From the NCBI GenBank assembly GCA_947447095.1, contig CANFIL010000058.1:1-7380 (forward strand): 7,380 nt of DNA. Reading direction: 5' to 3'. The stretch is from Actinomycetota bacterium (lineage in GTDB: Bacteria; Actinomycetota; Actinomycetes; S36-B12; UBA5976). Position numbers and translations under genes: made by a program. Below the pieces are notes generated by a model. It did no database searches, was not told the DNA's origin, and saw only the letters and a list, made by a program, of their open reading frames with translations. Shown here piece after piece: positions 5,994 through 7,380 of the stretch; the first letter of the stretch is position 1, and each line of letters opens with the position of its first letter.

Positions 5994-7127
5994 GTGACTG
6001 ACTTTTCTGAAATCAAAATTCCCAGCGAACTTCTACCCGTCGATGGTCGTTTCGGTGCTGGCCCTTCCAAGATTCGCTCCGAACAATTTGATGCGCTTGC
6101 CGCTGTTTCGGGATCGCTTTTAGGGACATCACACCGCCAAAAGCCAGTGAAAGCACAATTCGCTCGCCTCAAGTCCGGGCTTGCCTATCTCTTCTCCTTA
6201 CCCGATGGATACGAAGTCGTCGTTGGCAATGGCGGCAGCACCGCATTTTGGGACATCGCTGCTTTCGGATTGATCCGCGATCGCGCACAGTTTTTGACGT
6301 TCGGTGAATTTGGATCAAAGTTTGCCAGCAGTGCAAAAGCAGCACCGTTCCTATCGGACCCTGTTGTGATCAAGAGTGAACCAGGCGATGCGCCTGTGTT
6401 CTCCCCTGAAGTTGGAATCGATGCTTACTGCACACCTCACAATGAAACTTCAACCGGTGTCGCTGTGCGCCCATACCGTCCAGCTGGCATCGATGATGAT
6501 GCCCTGGTGATCATTGATGCAACGTCAGGTGCCGGCGGTCTTGATGTTGATCTTCGCGATGTTGACGTCTACTACTTCTCGCCCCAAAAATGTTTTGCAT
6601 CAGATGGCGGTCTATTCGTAGCTATTTTGTCGCCAAAGGCAATCGCACGAGCCGAAGAAATTAAGGCAAGCGGTCGCTACATTCCTCCATTCCTTGATCT
6701 GATGACCGCGATTGAAAACAGTCGGCTTGATCAAACAAACAACACTCCTGCGCTTGCCACCGTGTTCTTGATGGCTGAGCAACTTGATTGGTTTAATGCC
6801 AACGGCGGACTGACATGGACTACTGCTCGTTCACGTGAATCGTCAAACTTGATTTACGACTGGGCAATCGCCAGCGCGCATGCAACACCATTCGTTGTCG
6901 ACCCAGCTAAACGTTCAGCTGTAGTTGCCACAATTGACTTCGACGACAGCATCGATGCAACAGTCATCGCCAAGGCACTTCGTAACAATGGAGTGGTTGA
7001 CATCGAGCCGTACCGCAAACTTGGTCGTAATCAACTTCGCATCTCGGTGTTCCCTGCCGTTGAACCAAGCGATGTCGCGCAACTTCTCAAGTGCATTGAT
7101 TACGTCATCGCACAGATCACTGCGTAG
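5994..7127 (+). CDS. serC: Phosphoserine aminotransferase, mycobacterial-type
   Basis: A 377-residue class V (fold type I) PLP aminotransferase that converts 3-phosphohydroxypyruvate plus glutamate to phosphoserine and 2-oxoglutarate, the second step of serine synthesis; in organisms with the DXP-dependent B6 route it also aminates the phosphothreonine precursor of PLP. Visible marks: N-terminal FGAGPSKI (20-27), substrate-binding HR at 47-48 in GTSHRQKPVK, GNGGSTAFWD (78-87) with W86 placed to stack on PLP, PHNETSTGV (148-156), the PLP-ring aspartate D175 in IIDATSGAGG, and Schiff-base lysine K199 in YFSPQKCFASDGGL. The length and text match the actinobacterial/mycobacterial SerC group (M. 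tuberculosis SerC is of similar size) rather than the E. coli type. GTG 5994 is supported by the -10 box 6 nt upstream. A palindrome just upstream suggests specific control. An MFS gene follows after 8 bp. Confidence 0.95.
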   Translation: MTDFSEIKIPSELLPVDGRFGAGPSKIRSEQFDALAAVSGSLLGTSHRQKPVKAQFARLKSGLAYLFSLPDGYEVVVGNGGSTAFWDIAAFGLIRDRAQFLTFGEFGSKFASSAKAAPFLSDPVVIKSEPGDAPVFSPEVGIDAYCTPHNETSTGVAVRPYRPAGIDDDALVIIDATSGAGGLDVDLRDVDVYYFSPQKCFASDGGLFVAILSPKAIARAEEIKASGRYIPPFLDLMTAIENSRLDQTNNTPALATVFLMAEQLDWFNANGGLTWTTARSRESSNLIYDWAIASAHATPFVVDPAKRSAVVATIDFDDSIDATVIAKALRNNGVVDIEPYRKLGRNQLRISVFPAVEPSDVAQLLKCIDYVIAQITA

Positions 7128-7135
7128 TCGCGTAG

Positions 7136-7380
7136 ATGACCACTTCCCTCGAACGCCATCAGCCAATCCGTGACTTTCCAACACGCGTTGCCTATGCACA
7201 ATTGGCAGCCTTCGGTTGGTTTATTTTCGGCATGGGTCCCTCCATGCAGTTCTTGCGCGAAGATCTTGGTTTAACACGAACCGTTCTGTCACTTCACAAC
7301 ATCGTTGGTTCACTTGGCTCCATCGGAGCAGGTCTATTTACCGCAGCAATTATTCGTCGAGTTGGACGCGGCCTGCTGGC
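7136..7380 (+). CDS. MFS transporter, N-terminal fragment at window edge
   Basis: An open frame from ATG 7136 runs to the window end (81 codons), beginning MTTSLERHQPIRDFPTRVAY. After a short basic N-tail, residues about 20-40 (AQLAAFGWFIFGMGPSMQFL) make a first membrane helix; REDLGLTRTVLSLHNIVGS (helix-2 onset) and a second helix (SLGSIGAGLFTAAII) follow, ending in RRVGRG, the place of MFS motif A between helices 2 and 3. This layout is that of a 12-helix MFS carrier, but the subfamily and substrate cannot be read from so little. Only 8 bp separate it from the serC stop, with no clear ribosome binding site, so it is probably translated from the serC mRNA. Export of an amino acid or link to serine metabolism would be a guess from position alone. 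Confidence 0.75.
   Translation, partial: MTTSLERHQPIRDFPTRVAYAQLAAFGWFIFGMGPSMQFLREDLGLTRTVLSLHNIVGSLGSIGAGLFTAAIIRRVGRGLL

Noticed and set aside
1..7380. Search for CRISPR repeats, tRNA genes, insertion sequences, attachment sites, toxin-antitoxin pairs or an unknown defence system
   Set aside because: No regularly spaced repeats, no tRNA-like fold, no transposase and no unexplained gap over about 110 bp; almost all bases are covered by recognisable housekeeping or transport genes.

Overview
The window looks like ordinary chromosomal DNA of an actinomycete (Actinomycetota) with moderate, not high, GC. This rests on the kind of SerC it carries (the mycobacterial-type family), on the photolyase, on GTG and TTG starts, and on a set of probable leaderless promoters with TANNNT-type -10 boxes. 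A genus cannot be assigned by eye; a free-living, light-exposed lineage would fit the photolyase but is speculation. I see no mobile element, CRISPR array, rRNA, tRNA or phage gene, and no clear case for a new defence or biosynthetic system.

Layout: (1) 1-644, minus strand, a LacI-family repressor whose C-terminal part lies outside the window. (2) A 110-bp divergent intergenic region with one inverted repeat. (3) 755-2155, plus, a CPD photolyase. (4) 2212-3882, plus, a 14-helix DHA2-type multidrug/H+ antiporter. (5) 3883-5157, minus, an MFS_3 (EntS-like) transporter, convergent with gene 4, the two stop codons touching with no base between. (6) 5220-5903, plus, pyridoxamine/pyridoxine 5'-phosphate oxidase (pdxH). 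(7) 5994-7127, plus, phosphoserine aminotransferase (serC). (8) 7136 to the window end, plus, the N-terminus of a third MFS transporter, only 8 bp after serC and probably in its operon.

How the genes relate: PdxH produces pyridoxal 5'-phosphate (PLP), and SerC is a PLP enzyme of serine synthesis, so the right-hand part is a small vitamin B6/serine neighbourhood followed by a transporter of unknown substrate. The left part pairs light-driven DNA repair with an efflux pump and lies next to a sugar-type regulator; nothing shows that they share a function.

The most interesting signals are regulatory. Photolyase, the DHA2 pump and serC all have a TANNNT hexamer placed exactly 6 nt before the start codon (TAACGT, TAACGT, TAAAAT) and no Shine-Dalgarno sequence, which is the geometry of leaderless mRNAs. 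A perfect 16-bp palindrome (ATGAACTGCAGTTCAT, 5963-5978) sits 3 bp upstream of the serC -10 box and looks like an operator.
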